This document shows positions 35,477 to 47,561 of a DNA stretch of 64,000 nucleotides, one piece after another (within the stretch, counting starts at the first letter, position 1; every line of letters begins with the position of its first letter). A model generated the notes under the pieces. That model was not told the DNA's origin. It saw only the letters and a program-made list of their open reading frames with translations, and did no database searches. This DNA comes from Tanypteryx hageni. Its lineage: Eukaryota > Arthropoda > Insecta > Odonata > Petaluridae. A program made the translations under genes and the position numbers. Where the stretch lies: contig CM054115.1 in the NCBI GenBank assembly GCA_028673005.1, forward strand, positions 191,154,370-191,218,369. The letters run 5' to 3'.

Positions 35477-36089
35477 GCCAGTATCATATGGTTAAAAAAT
35501 TTTGTGAGTTGCTTAACTGCTTTAGACCCCAAAACCTTAAGAACGTCCACGGGTATGTCATCACTCCCAACAGCCTTCCTTCTTTTCATGTCATCAATTG
35601 CTCTTTTAACTTCAGACTCGAGAATACTTGGTCCTAGCTGATATTCTTCCACATCCTCTTTTTCATGTAATTCAATATTTCTTGGCTTTCCTTCTTTGTC
35701 ATACAGAACCTTTCTTTCCAGACATTCTTTACATTGTCTGGCTCCGATACTATTTTACCACTTTTGTTCATGATTCCTTTACGTCCCATCTTTCTTGCTT
35801 TTTTCTTGAATAGTTCCCTTGCTTTGCTATACATGAGATCTGTTCTACAAATTCTTTCGCATTCGACAATCTCCTCGCATTTCTCATTTATCCACTGTTC
35901 TCTGGCTTTATCTGTTTCCCTTCTTAAAGCATTATTTAACTCCTTGTACTTTCTTTGGCCTTCTTCAGTGTTTATGTTCTTCCACTTTCTCCGCTCTTCC
36001 ATTTTTCGCAGCATGGCTGCTGTGATCCAGGGTTTTTTGTTTCTTTCACCAGTTATCTTTCCTACCTTCTTTTCCATTACATCTTTCAT
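35455..36089 (-). pseudogene. RTE linker region
   Basis: 'KKPWITAAMLRKMEERRKWK' and 'RELFKKKARKMGRKGIMNK' (36089-35634), then 'YQLGPSILESEVKRAIDDMK' (35652-35455) form the basic linker between endonuclease and RT. The upstream part, 36090-36450, is out of frame. Confidence 0.7.
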
Positions 36090-36451
36090 GTTGCTCTGGA
36101 TGTATCTCCACTCCTATCTTCATTCTTTTTATTTTCTTCAGCTCTCTCCTCCAACCTTTCCTCCAGTTCAGTCATAATAGCCTCCTTGTTTTTAAGGAGT
36201 TCCTCTAAGTTCCATTTCTTGTTAACTCTTATGTTTCCTTTAACGCTCTTCAGTCAACATTATATAATTGCCACCAAAAGGTTGTGGTCAGAATCGATAT
36301 CTCCCCCTGGTAGTGTTTTCACATTTTTAATGCTATTTCTAAATCTTTCATTGACTAGTATGTAATCTATCTGGTATCGTCTCTGGACTCCTGGGCTTCT
36401 CCATGTGTAAAGTCTCCGCTGGTGATGCTTAAACCATGTATTAGTTACAAT

Positions 36452-37114
36452 TTATCTATTTCTATGGCAGAATTCCACAAGTTTATCCCCTCTTTCATTT
36501 CTCTTCCCTAGTCCATATTTTCCCACTATGTTATCTTCCTGTCTCTCTCCGACTACACTGTTCCAATCTCCCATTACTATGGTGGCGATCCTTCCTTTTC
36601 CCTCCTCCTCTAATATCTCCATAATCTGTTCATACATTTCATCTACTTCGTCGTCGCCAGCATTAGTTGTTGGCATATACACTTGAATTATAAGCATTTC
36701 CACTGGCTCCATCTGAAGTTTTACGGCTATTAATCTATCATTAACTGTCACTACCTTGCTAATTCTTTCAGCTATCTCTTTTCTCATTATAATCCCCACT
36801 CCCCTTTCCTTTTTCTCCCCTCCCGAGTAAATAATCTTAAATTCGTCTGAATTTATCTCGCCTTCTCCTTCCCACCGAACTTCACTAAGACCTACTATAC
36901 CTACATTATTCCTTCTCATTTCCCTTTTTAAGTTCTCTAGTTTACACCCTGAATTCATAGTCCTAACATTCCATGTGCCTATTTTTAATTTCTCACTACT
37001 TGCTTTCTTATTAATATTATATTTCCTCTGTGCATCCCCTAGGGTAGTCCCCACCCGGAGATCCGATTGGGGGACTATTTTACCTCCGGAATATTTTACC
37101 CCAGAAAGATCCAT
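36452..37114 (-). pseudogene. RTE endonuclease domain
   Basis: A 220-residue open piece with KLKIGTWNVRTMNSG, GIVGLSEVRWEGEG, VNDRLIAVKLQMEPVEML, IIQVYMPTTNAGDD and VMGDWNSVVGE, so the Asn, Glu and Asp/Asn active-site residues are present. It ends at VEFCHRNR, where a stop cuts off the SDH motif. It starts inside the leader at 37114. Confidence 0.8.
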
Positions 37115-37450
37115 TGAGGTATTTTCAGCTTTTCAGCCTATCATGGGAAATATAATGAGGTAGTTTCCCCTTGCTTTCCTCATCGCAGTTTCACAGAGTG
37201 ATTACCCATCTGTAGCTGTTCAGATCCACATGATCACCACCTTCAGAGGTACTGTGCAAGCTGCTGCCCTTGCACAGGGGGATGTAAAACCCCCAAGACT
37301 GCTTCTTAGTCTGACTCTTCCCCTCAGACCTTTCCGGCTTGGATGGTCCTACCAGGAGAATTAACTCCCGCCGGCATAGCTCTTTGGTTCGTAAGACTAC
37401 ACAAACCCTCCCACCTCTGTAAGGTTATGCAGTCCTTAGGGAGGGACACA

Positions 37451-37914
37451 AAATTATGTGGTTTCCCCGTATTTTTGCGGTAAATGTCGTCCTTTATCCA
37501 AACAAATTTTTTAATCGATATCTTGCAGTACATAAAGAGCTCTGGAGAGAAAGATATTGTATATTTAACTGTTGCTTGAAGAATGGCATTTAACGAGATA
37601 CGAGTAGAAGTTGATTTATTTGCTAATATACAGTGAAAGTTATACTTGACGAATGTTGTTCAAAATCATAATTGTAAGAACAATTTTAATAAGAAATACT
37701 TGTACTAAATTTAATTAAAATCCGTCTAGCGGTTCAGGAGATTAATTTTACGAGAGACGGACGGACGGACGGACGATCCGTGCCCGTAAGGCGCTCTGCT
37801 ACTACCGCTTAGCTGGTAAAGAAGACCTAATGTCTGTGACAACGAAATACATATTAATTTTCGAAATATAAATATAAGAATATTTGTAACAATAAATGTA
37901 ATAGATATGACACA
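37451..37914. other. No gene; dispersed repeat with (GGAC)n near 37715-37775
   Basis: AATCCGTCTAGCGGTTCAGG leads into GAGACGGACGGACGGACGGA, a phrase type common in arthropod interspersed repeats. A related ACGGACGGACGGAC run occurs at about 47510. Family not known. Confidence 0.45.
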
Positions 37915-38956
37915 CAGGCATACCTTCCATAACGAATAGATGCCTTCCTAGCAACCACTTCGTTGCCAGAGGTAGATCTAAAATGTAGTAAAAGGGGATA
38001 GATTCCAGTATTTCGTTACACATATCGTAGAAGATATATATAACTAAAAATAATAGAAACATGTATATACAACAAATAAAAATACAAAAGAGCATTTAAT
38101 ATCTCTTTCCAGAGACTTTACATGGAACTAAAATCATTATAATTACCAGCGTCTTCGCCTTAACTTGGCAACGGTGGATTGCAGACCTTACTTGGGGTTA
38201 GTAGTGCTGGGATCCCGGGTTGATGGTCCTGGATCTTGGGGCTGTGTAGTATATACGATTTATTCTTAAGGAATGCACCAAGGGTAGATTGTCTTGATTT
38301 CTTCTTCCTTTCTTGAAGCATCTCACGATAACCTGCCTGCCTCTACTCGTCGTATCGCTTGCATTTTCTCAGCAAGAGGGATGGACATTCGTTTCTTCTT
38401 AGGAGCACCAGGATCACTACCACTCGATGGTTGTTTGGCTGACATTAGGGTTGCTGTTAAATTTACATAATTAAACCCTAAAATATGGATTTAAATTCCA
38501 AGTATAGCTTTTGAAGATCGTAAAAAACACTTCGTAAAAGGCATCTGAGAAAGTACGGAAGCAATGCTCACTGCGCGTCGGACGACTTATAACTAAAAGC
38601 GAATGATATTTTCCTTCTGATATCAGGGACTTCTTTGAAGGATGAGATACGAAGTAAATTCCATACTTTCTCCCCCCGAAACAGCATTAAATATCACAAA
38701 ATACAATTTTCTCCCTTTTTGTTTTTTAGATTATTTTTTGTATTTCGCTAAAAAAATGTGGTTTTATCGTCCTGCATAGGATTCACAACTTTAAGCTGCA
38801 AGAAAATCATTCAGAGTTCGTAATAACAAAAAATCTTTTTTTTTCTCGTGCTTCTATGTATTTTAAATACATTTCAGGGCAGATTTCGGAAAAAAGTGTT
38901 GACTTCGTAAAAAAGGAGCTTCGTTGCCAGAGACTTCGTTAATGGAGGTATGCCTA
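37915..38956 (-). mobile_element. pogo/Tigger-like element with internal deletion
   Basis: The left end CAGGCATACCTTCCATAACG (37915) is mirrored by the right end, which reads inverted AGGCATACCTCCATTAACG (38955 leftwards). CTTCGTTGCCAGAG occurs near both ends in the same orientation. Between the ends, a transposase remnant on the minus strand joins an N-terminal DNA-binding start to a C-terminal tail, skipping the catalytic domain. About 1.04 kb. The TA target duplication is not clear. Confidence 0.65.
38160..38445 (-). pseudogene. Tigger/CENP-B-type transposase remnant, N- and C-termini joined
   Basis: From the ATG at 38445 it reads 'MSAKQPSSGSDPGAPKKKRM' then 'SIPLAEKMQAIRRVEAG', the start of the psq/CENP-B helix-turn-helix seen in Tigger and jerky proteins. 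After a +1 shift it reads 'GYREMLQERKKKSRQSTLGA' and a Pro/Ser-rich tail ending ...NPPLPS at 38160. The DDE domain (about 300 residues) is missing, so it cannot transpose itself. Family assignment rests on the N-terminus. Confidence 0.6.
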
Positions 38957-39785
38957 AGTGTTTTAATTGTGTCATTGAATCTTAGAACGTTGGGTAAAGG
39001 TACTTATTGAAAATATTGTTCATATAAATCTTTAACACCATGCAGTATGATGATTATGATGAATAAACAAGAAAAATGTTGCACTATGTCTAAAAAATAC
39101 CGTTTCGGAACAGAGGTTACTATAAGATATCACGTGAGTTTTAATTTTTGAAGGAAGAAAAATTAATAAAAATTAAATAAAGAAATCTTCCTAATTCTAT
39201 TTAAACCACATTAAATTCTAGCTCAGAAAGTAATGGCTTTGTTATTTAATGACAAAATAATCCATGCAGAATTCGTATGGCAACCGAATCAAAATATTCC
39301 CGGAATGCGCTTCTTGAGGTTCAACCTCTTAAAGTGCGTCGAATGAAAGCATAAAAGACGCAAATAAAAGGCACGCCGACTGGATGATTTGTGTACGCTT
39401 CATTTGCCGTCATTTGTTTCCATTCAGAAGGATGAATTGGCAATAACGAGAGTGGGCAAGCACACACCGCCAGGCGTGCGCGCAACTCGGCTCGCCTATA
39501 ATCACGACGATTCTTGCTTCAGTTTCTCATCACGTGGGCCATTGTGCGCAAAAATACCATCCGAAAATATAGGAATGGGAGTCGCGTGGAGGAAGAGCGA
39601 GTAGGTCAAACGAAAAGAAGCGGCGAAAGTTGGTTCGAAAAACAAAAGAAAGTCTATTATCGCGCCAAGAAAGCAGTATGAATCGAGGATGATTATGGGA
39701 AGGTAGGTGAGATCCTTTCGAAAAATGTCCCTCGGGGGCTTTTAAGGAAAGGACCTCGCTTCCCCACACGAAGCATCTTCTTCTC
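38957..39785. other. No gene; GC rises from about 39300
   Basis: No coding similarity. 39440-39600 is CpG-rich and contains an E-box-like CACGTGGGCC (39531). This may be the edge of a regulatory region. Confidence 0.35.
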
Positions 39786-39930
39786 CCACCCCATCCCACT
39801 CACTTTCTTTCCCTTCCCCTCCAACCCCCTCCCCTCCAACCCCCTCCTCTCCAACCCCCTCCCCTCCAACCCCTCCCCTCCAACCCCCTCCTCTCCAACC
39901 CCCTCTAACCCCCTCCTATCTTTCCCTAAC
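39786..39930 (+). repeat. CCCCTCCAAC minisatellite
   Basis: About ten units of 9-15 bp of the type CTCCAACCCCCTCCC, with CCTCTCC variants. Confidence 0.9.
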
Positions 39931-39939
39931 CACACAACC

Positions 39940-40560
39940 TCCCTCGAATTTAGGACTAACCGTAATCTGAAACGCTCAAGCGACTATCCCATCATTACAC
40001 GATTCTCGGATTCGTCGCCTACAATCGAAAGGAAAGATTGAAATCGATCAATCGAATGATATTGCCGCCGAAAAGTCGTGTCGTCCCCGATCGCCCTTTT
40101 AACGCCGTCTGCTTCCGATTTGGATCGTGAGCGTCTTTAATGACTAGAGGAGATTTCCGATGGAGGTCCTTCGATCGTTCCTCTTGCGCGCCAATTAGTT
40201 CGGGTGGAAAAGGGCACTCATCAAGGGACCGTTGGGAGATTCGCCCGTCTTATCTAAAGGACCGTTATGTGTTGGGGTGGGAGAGAGTAGTGAGGGAGTA
40301 AGAGGGCAAAAAGGCAAGGAGGTAAGGGGGTGAGGGGCTAGGGCGAAGGGAAAAGGGTGCCATGAGCGAGTTCGACGAGGAAAGGGGAATGGGTCGGCCG
40401 ACGCAGATTGCAGAGCGAGAATTTGCGGATAGAACGTTAGGAAATCAATTTCCCTTCTCTCTTTCTCTTCAAGCTTATACGAATAGAATCATACATTGGA
40501 GACCTTCATATTACGATGGAACCGATAGACAAAATGGTTACCAGACGTTGCTATAGTGGG
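39940..40560. promoter_or_regulatory. CpG-richer conserved-looking non-coding block
   Basis: High local GC and CpG next to AT-rich DNA. It includes clustered ATCGAT-type sites (AAATCGATCAATCGAATGAT at about 40041) and TTTTAACGCC. It reads like an insect enhancer rather than coding DNA; frames are short. This is a composition-based inference only. Confidence 0.25.
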
Positions 40561-43489
40561 TTCTCCAGCTACAACTTGACGTAATGTTTCATTAAAATCT
40601 TTCGTCGTCTCGGTGGTTTTCATTGTTGCCGGTTTTGTTTAATTGCATTCGGTTCACTTGAATTATAATTGCGCGTGGCATCTGTCCACTTCGCTTTAAA
40701 CAACACTTTGGAAACGATATACAAAACGACGGCAACGAAGATAAATAAATATTCTATTATTCATTGGTTGTGTTAATCAGTGTTTCTAATTCAGATATCG
40801 AATTAAAATTACTGAATTTTTAATCATATTGAGTAAATTCTCTGTGAATGCAGAGTATGTCATTAATGTTTGACTAAAAAAGAGAAATAAAATTTAAATT
40901 TATTTATAATGAAACAACGTTTTATATTCACCAGATAGTAAAAAATATGAAATTCTAATGATTGTAAGTTCCAGAAATTTGAAACACTTATGGTCTTATA
41001 AAAGTCGCCCAGAAAGTTGTTTAACAAATAAGTACTCATTTGTTTTTCTTTCCCAAATGAGTTTTACATTCCCGAAACTATTTTTACTCCTAGGACATTC
41101 AGTTTTGTGAATTTTCTATTTTTCGTTTACTTTTTAATGCATATAAATTTTTGTTTCATTAATTTTCATTTTATTTTAATTTAATACCTAGATCATGCAT
41201 TCCCATCATTATTGATGGGCATTAAAACTAGTGATGACATAAAATGCCGTTAAACTATCATAGGATCACATATCCATGCAATATAGAGCTTATTCCTTCA
41301 ACTACAGTATTTAAAAAAAAAAACAAATGCCTATTTTTGAAATTCTGGAAATTTTAATGCTAAAATACCGGAGATATAATATTTTCCTAATATGACTCCA
41401 CAACCCTTCAAACGTGAGATGTTATTATTGTATTAGAATGAGGATATTAAAACAATTTCTAAATTTCCCATCAACCCATATGACTCTGGGTGTCTCTTCT
41501 AATCAACTTCGAATAAGATATTCCTTGACAGGAAAACAATGGAAACTGTTAACGCGAAAATGCAGTAATATTGATTAGCACAAACTTTCTGTTTGTTCCC
41601 GACCTGATATTTTTCAGTCTGTCAATATTCGTTTACCGATAAACTGGTCACACAAAGGTATCGTTTAACACGGAAAATGTATCCGGTTCCGCTAATATGC
41701 ACAATTCAATGCAAATTCCATCAAATAACACGAGGCATAGCGTAATCAAATAGTTATAAATATTAAGGGATAGAAGGTTAAAACGGGTTAGCGAAAGGGA
41801 AAGTTGTGTAATATGTGGGAGGAACGGGAATAATATGCCATTAGGAAAGGATTAATCGATCGATAGAAAGGGTATTACATATTCCAAACGGAGTGCATGA
41901 CGAGGCATTCGATTACCTTGAGAGAGTTTGATGGCGAGTAACCATAAATGTTGCCCACCCCCCTTTAATATTTCCATTTTCTCTCTTACAATTAATTTGA
42001 ACAAGTTCATCTAAACGGAAATTATGATGCCTACTTTCTATTTAATCATTTATCTAATAATTACTAGTAAAAAAACCGTCTATATGACGGGTATTGTTGA
42101 TTAAATATTAAATTAAAGGCGCTTCCCATTCTTCCTTCTTTTCACTCTTCCGTTTTCCTTCCTCATATTATAAGTTTAGATTGGATTTATTTTCGATTTT
42201 TCGACAATTTATAAAGAGTTTGCAATTAAACAAAATCATAAAGGACAAAAACTGGTTGAAATTTTATGTGAAAAGTTTCATGTAAATTTAAAACAAATAA
42301 ACAGGTAGCACGAAAACTTTCAGGCAGAAACGACTCCAATGCATTGTAATGATGGAAAACTAAACATTTCAAATAGGAAGAAGATACTTCACGCGTACAT
42401 GGAAAATATCTTTTCTTTTGAAAATTTTATTTGGCAGTTTAAAGCAAATTACTATATTGACAACGATTATGATTAATTTCTTTCGATAATTAAGCAATAT
42501 ATTTGACACATGCCCTTGCATTTATAGTAATTACAAAAATGTGTGAATTAAAAGAGCTACTTACTAAGTTCTTTCGTCGTAAAGGTAAGCAAAACAAAAA
42601 GTTACTTAAAATATTAGCGGTCATATGTTCGTTTGCATTTCTTCCACGCCTTAGAAATGGTACTGCAGTAAATAAACCTATCGTTCAAATTAAGCCATCA
42701 TAACTTCCCTATCGATTAAAATGCATTCAAAATATATAAGAAGAGTTCTCACAATTGATTTGAAGTACAGTATCAAAGTTCATGTCCATGCATTTAGATA
42801 TAGACGTAATTTTGCTAGATCGGTAACAATTCCGTCGCCCTTGACTACTAAATTTTTTCGTCTAAAATTTAGCCAAATGCTCGTGTTAATAACGAATTTG
42901 TGTAAGTATTCGACGCTTAATCGAAAATGGCTTGAAAATTATGTCCGTTCTTCTAAGCGTCGTTTGGTGCAAGTACCGTATTCATATCCCCATTCTAAGT
43001 GATTTTAAAATGCAAATGAAAATGGTGCCGCAACTGTGCAAACGTGAAAACAGTGCAAACCGTACAAACACACAGAAAGAAGGACAGAATTCTCTTTAAT
43101 ATATGTATTAGATGTTGACTTGAATAGCTTTAAAAGCACCGCGAATGAGTTGCACTTGTTTCAAAATTCCATAAATTTAGCTCTATAAAATATTACAAAT
43201 ATTTTCGAACGGAAAACTAAATTGATCACGAGTATTTGTGTGTCAAAAATATCGCATGTATATAATAGACTATAGCGAATCCAAGTCCAAGAATAGTTTT
43301 TGGTATGAAAACACTCTCGTAATGAGTGATAGAACCTGGAAAACGGCAGTAATTGTGCCAAATTCTAAGAAATACAGTCGATCAGCATAATTATACGGTA
43401 CAAATCAAAATTTCATTCTTTTCCTCAGAGAATAGTACAAATCTCGCACCGATATTACCATTCTGAGATATTTTACTGTGAAAAAGAAT
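40561..43489. other. AT-rich, no gene recognised
   Basis: The longest open piece (42721-43002, + strand, 93 residues, basic) has no recognisable domain, signal or neighbour to support it. The rest has no structure that I can see. Confidence 0.4.
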
Positions 43490-43740
43490 ATTTTCCTGCA
43501 CGATGGATTTCAGATTTTCCATGTAAATGAAATGGAAAGGATAGTTCCTGGAATCGAACCCGGGACTTCAATATTTGAAACGAAAACTATCCTCGGGAGC
43601 TCAACTTTAGTAGCAAGAAATTTTTTACGAAGTTTCATGAAATTGGTCTATTGCTTTAAATGTTAATAGGGGAGGGAAGGACAGACAGACAGAAAGACAA
43701 TGGCGAAACCATAAACCTATTTCCATTCTGGAAAGTAGGC
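43490..43740 (-). repeat. Possible tRNA-derived SINE, minus strand
   Basis: The reverse complement of 43549-43565 is TCCCGGGTTCGATTCCA, a near-perfect pol III B box. About 35 nt upstream on that strand is TTGAGCTCCCGAGG, an A-box-like text. A GACAGACAGACAG run and a CCATTTTC-type block follow on the + strand side. A full tRNA fold is not supported. Confidence 0.4.
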
Positions 43741-44429
43741 TAAAGGCTAGAGGCTAGAAGTGTTAAACGTACTTATCTAAAATCGATTTAAAGAATTTCC
43801 TGCATTTAATTAGTGCCTTAGTCACATCATAGTAATTTAACCTTACCAGTATTCATTTTATATTTACTTAATAACTATGTGCATGCATTCATGTGTTATC
43901 AATGTAAAATTTAGCACAAATATTTTAATGAGGAGATTGGAATAATACGAATCGCTTGTGACTGTTCTCCAAATCGCCCTTTAATCGGTTTTCAATGTAT
44001 TTATGTCAATTCCTCTCTCGCACGATTCATTTTACTAATTATGGATCGCGTCATGCGAATGCCTAAAAGAGTTCGGTAATTATTTAGGCAGTTAACACTC
44101 ACTTTTGACTCTAGATTATAACATCAAGTTGTAAGTCATCACATACGGCACAGTATTTTATTGCAACTTTTTATATCACATAATTTATGTTACTGTCTAT
44201 TTTTAGCGATTTTTCCAGCAGCATAATCAGCACATCCTAATCATCGTATATCTGTGTCACTATCCTCATTATTCCTCTTTTATATTATGATTATGCTTTG
44301 TTGTTTCGACACTTGTTGTCCTTTTTAAAAGAGAGTGATCTTGGGCGTTTTTATGGTCCTCATTTATCCTCACATTCCTCAGCTTTGTTATTCAAGAGCC
44401 TACTTACATCTTATCATTCCGTTTAAAAC
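43741..44429. other. No gene seen
   Basis: AT-rich, with short unrecognised frames only. Confidence 0.4.
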
Positions 44430-45020
44430 ACAACGAGTTTGAAAGTGTCGGGTCATTATCGCAGGAACGAAGTAAACAACGCGTGTTTCCCTTACAAATT
44501 AGCTTCGTTGGGGATAAAACGGAAAGGAAGGGGCGGCGCAAGGCCAATGGACGAGCGTAAAGGGGGTTGCCGCCGTTTAAGGAGCATAACAAGCCGAGGA
44601 TTCGTACGTCGTGCGGGCGGAGAGCGTGGAATGGGCGGAAGGGGATAGGGGGGAAAGGGGGGGGGGGAATGGAGGGGGAAGGAGGGGAAGAAAAGGGAGG
44701 GGTAAGGAGGGGAGGAAGGACGAGGAATAGTATAACGAGCGAAGGGATAGTAGAGGGGGTGGGGGGTAAAGGGGTCGAACTGCGTCGGCCGCTGTTGACT
44801 TACCACCCCGTGAGTGTGTGCCGCGGTGGCTGGCGCTCGTTAATGGTATGCAAATTGACATTCTTTTGTCACGCGCAGCGAGGAGAGGAGAGAGAGAGAG
44901 TGTTCGTGCAGGCAAACAGAGAAGGGACTCTCGGATTAAACTGAGATGGCAGGTTGATGGGAAGGGACTTATGATCTCACCTCGCCACTCACTTTGTCGC
45001 GATTTCTTGCTCGCGGAAGG
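44430..45020. promoter_or_regulatory. GC/CpG-rich block with G-rich purine core
   Basis: 44636-44765 is nearly all purine on the + strand, with G runs up to 9. The sides are CpG-rich (GTACGTCGTGCGGGCGGAGA; GTGCCGCGGTGGCTGGCGC). Frames on both strands are composition artefacts. A CpG-rich regulatory element is one explanation. Confidence 0.3.
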
Positions 45021-45709
45021 AAAATTTTATTAATAAGAACGGACTTGCTTCTTTTATTCTATTTCATCAACGGAGGAAGAGAGCACCTCACCCTCCATCG
45101 TCCTTACACAGAACTTCCTTGAATGTCTTTCGTTAGTCATCGTCGCATTAGTTTTTCATTCTTACGGAAGTTTGGATGAGAAAGATGAAGTTTGCTGTCA
45201 AAATTAAACTAAACTTTTCATTTAGTTTAACGTTCTGTATGGGTGAATATGAAGACAGATTACGCAATTCGCTCATAAACTGCCATCAGTACTCATCGAC
45301 CAATGTTCATATTGTACGTGAGAAAATGAATGAAACAGGTGAAACGACTACGAAAAGACTTTCTAGAATTTGCGAGGCCGGCCGAGAGATCCCTTTGCAA
45401 CCCAGCCAGGAATTGTATGGAAAGCGAAGTACGATCCATTCTGCAAACACATTGTTTTTCTCGAAATGTCCTTTGAAATGTAACGCATAGAGAAGAGCTT
45501 TTTTTTAAAGCTTCGCGATATAATACTCTCCAGATTTTTTTTGTTGCCCTCAACTCGTTTTACTGAGACACCCAAATAATAAATCTCCATTTTTCCTTTT
45601 CGCATGGCGCTCAACGGGCTATTCATTTCGAAGGAGATTAACCGCTAACATTACGCGCGTGTACGCGAGCACTCCAGGCGATCAGTTGTCGTCCATATAT
45701 TAGTAAGAG

Positions 45710-46606
45710 CAGAGCCGTCTGAAGGAGGGGGGGGGGGGGGGCTGGGTGGGCAGTCGCCCAGGGTCCCGCGTCTATGAAGAGCTATAGTAGAAATTTTATT
45801 CGAGAAATTGTCTCGAGAAGGTGCTCGTTTACTCGTATACTGTTTATATATACTCGTATACTTTTCTCATTAATTTCCAATTACCAAATATAGAAAAATA
45901 AATATGTAATATATAATTTCCATTTCCTAGATATACTTACCTTTTAAAGTCGGAACCTTCACCAAAACCGCCAAAACAACACTTTCCGCCAAATCTCCAG
46001 ATTCATGTACACATGTTTATCTTCAGATGGCACGTCTTTCTGCAAGTGAATTGTAATTGGATATCCGTGTACGTGAAGCGTAAAGAGATGAAATGTTATC
46101 AAGCATCACACCAGAAGATCACGGCGTCCTTGACATTTTGAAGTTATTACATAAAAATAGATTGATGGAAGTATACCCAAACACAGAAATACTTTGTAGG
46201 ATAATTCTTAGAATGCCAGTGACAGTCGCATCTGCTGAAAGATCGTTTTCAAAATTAAAATTAATAAAAAATTACTTACGGTAAACAATTTCACAGGAGA
46301 GACTGAAAGGATTATTTATTTTGTCAATTGAACCTGAGGAAGTTGATAAGATTGAAAAATCAATAATTATCGACAGATTTGAGCATATTAAAAGTAGAAA
46401 AATAAACAATTAAAATTGTAATGTACTGATTATTGTCTTTTTAATCTGTGCAAACCTTAACAAATAATGGTTTTAAAAATATATTTCATCTACTGTATTT
46501 TAGAAGAAAAACTAACATAAACTTGAAAACAATAATAAAATTGTAATTAAATGAGAAATTTGATTTGTATAAATAGGGAGCCCTGCGGGTCTTAGAGACG
46601 GCTCTG
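45710..46606 (+). mobile_element. hAT element, internally deleted, with target duplication
   Basis: Ends are CAGAGCCGTCT (45710) and AGACGGCTCTG (46596-46606), perfect 11-bp inverted repeats. The flanks AGTAAGAG (45702-45709) and AGTGAGAG (46607-46614) match at 7 of 8 positions, the 8-bp duplication expected of hAT. Inside is only the C-terminus of a transposase. A G16 run lies near the left end (45726-45741). Confidence 0.85.
46093..46413 (+). pseudogene. hAT transposase C-terminal dimerisation domain
   Basis: The text 'VYPNTEILCRIILRMPVTVA', 'SAERSFSKLKLIKNYLR' and, past one in-frame TAA at 46282-46284, 'TISQERLKGLFILSIE' is the conserved hAT dimerisation block (S-A-E-R-S-F-S). It ends KSRKINN at the stop 46411-46413. 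The catalytic domain and zinc finger are missing. The frame is otherwise open, so decay is modest. Confidence 0.85.
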
Positions 46607-46889
46607 AGTGAGAGTAACGATGGGCGAACCGAGGTAACAGAGGAGGAGATAAAGATCATATTCGAAAAACCACTCTTAAGTCTTAAAAATTATCTGATTT
46701 AAATAACGGATACATTTTTCGAGTCAATTGTTTAAATATGTTGCAGAGTAATAGGTTCGTGTTAAATAGCTAGGACCACATTCAACAAGTAGGGATGTAC
46801 ACGGGTTTTCCTTAGTAAAGAAGTGCTTTTCGTCAAATTCGCCGTAGTATTATCGTATACTAATGTATTTGCTTTGAAATCAGAAAGTT

Positions 46890-47520
46890 ATTTTTTCCTT
46901 ATATTGTAGTAGCTCTGCTTTTTAGATCCGTTCTAAACATCTTCATTTCGTTTTGTCTTTCTATACTCACCATAAAAACGAAATTTCTTTGAAATCAGTT
47001 CAGTCAATACCTTAGAAGTTTGTAGTTACAGAAAAATTCTAACCTTGATATTGTGGTAGCCCTGTCTAGTCGTCACAGTTGAAATATGCTGTTTTGGTAA
47101 TTAATTTATTTGAAGATTATGTATATCATATTTGGTTAAAATTCATGTTGTTAGTTCTCTAGAAATACCCTTACCAGATATAATATTGTACTTTTATTGC
47201 GATAGCCCTGCTCCGTAGTTCCGCTTCAAACATATTGATTTCATTATGGTATGTTGAACAAATCATATATAGAAAATTTAGTGAAAAAACGTTAAATTGT
47301 GAATCCGTAATTATTGAAAGATTTTAGTTTATAATTGTTGCCAATTTCTTCCAAATTCATAATTACCGAAAAGTTAAAATTTGCAATTGTGGCACCCCTG
47401 CTTAGTAGATTCGATAAAAATATGTTATTTTGGTCATTAATTTATGTGAATATTCTTTGCACCAAATTTGTCTGAAATCTGTGAAGCCAATTCTTTCCTG
47501 ATATATGCTTACGGACGGAC
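46890..47520 (+). repeat. Degenerate tandem repeat, four copies of about 145-190 bp
   Basis: The marker TTGTGGTAGCCCTGCT recurs, diverged, near 46903, 47050, 47196 and 47387. After each comes a 'TCTAAACAT/TTCAAACATA' block and a 'GAAATCAGT'-like block. The last copy runs into ACGGACGGACGGAC near 47512. Confidence 0.55.
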
Positions 47521-47561
47521 GGACATCAAGACGGTGCTTTTCAGCAATGACGAAAAGCACT

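Larger units (their letters stand above)
34127..37450 (-). mobile_element. RTE-clade non-LTR retrotransposon, near full length, antisense (copy C)
   Basis: It has a long 5' leader (37115-37450), endonuclease, linker, RT and C-terminal domain, and ends in an (ATG)n tail seen as CATCATCATCATCAT at 34127-34142. It shares the family with copy A: the GGAGATCCGATTG leader block, the ADDQ motif and the same tail. Several frameshifts make it inactive. Confidence 0.85.

Noticed and set aside
42503..43002. Two adjacent basic open frames (66 and 93 aa)
   Set aside because: No recognisable domain or splice-linked neighbours; kept only as a note.
43549..43565. Functional tRNA gene on the minus strand
   Set aside because: Only the B box is strong; the anticodon arm and acceptor stem do not fold.
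44492..44944. Overlapping frames in several phases around 44.5-44.9 kb
   Set aside because: Caused by the G-rich purine core and CpG flanks, with open frames on both strands.
46890..47520. CRISPR array
   Set aside because: Repeats are 145-190 bp, diverged and directly adjacent with no uniform spacers, in eukaryotic DNA.
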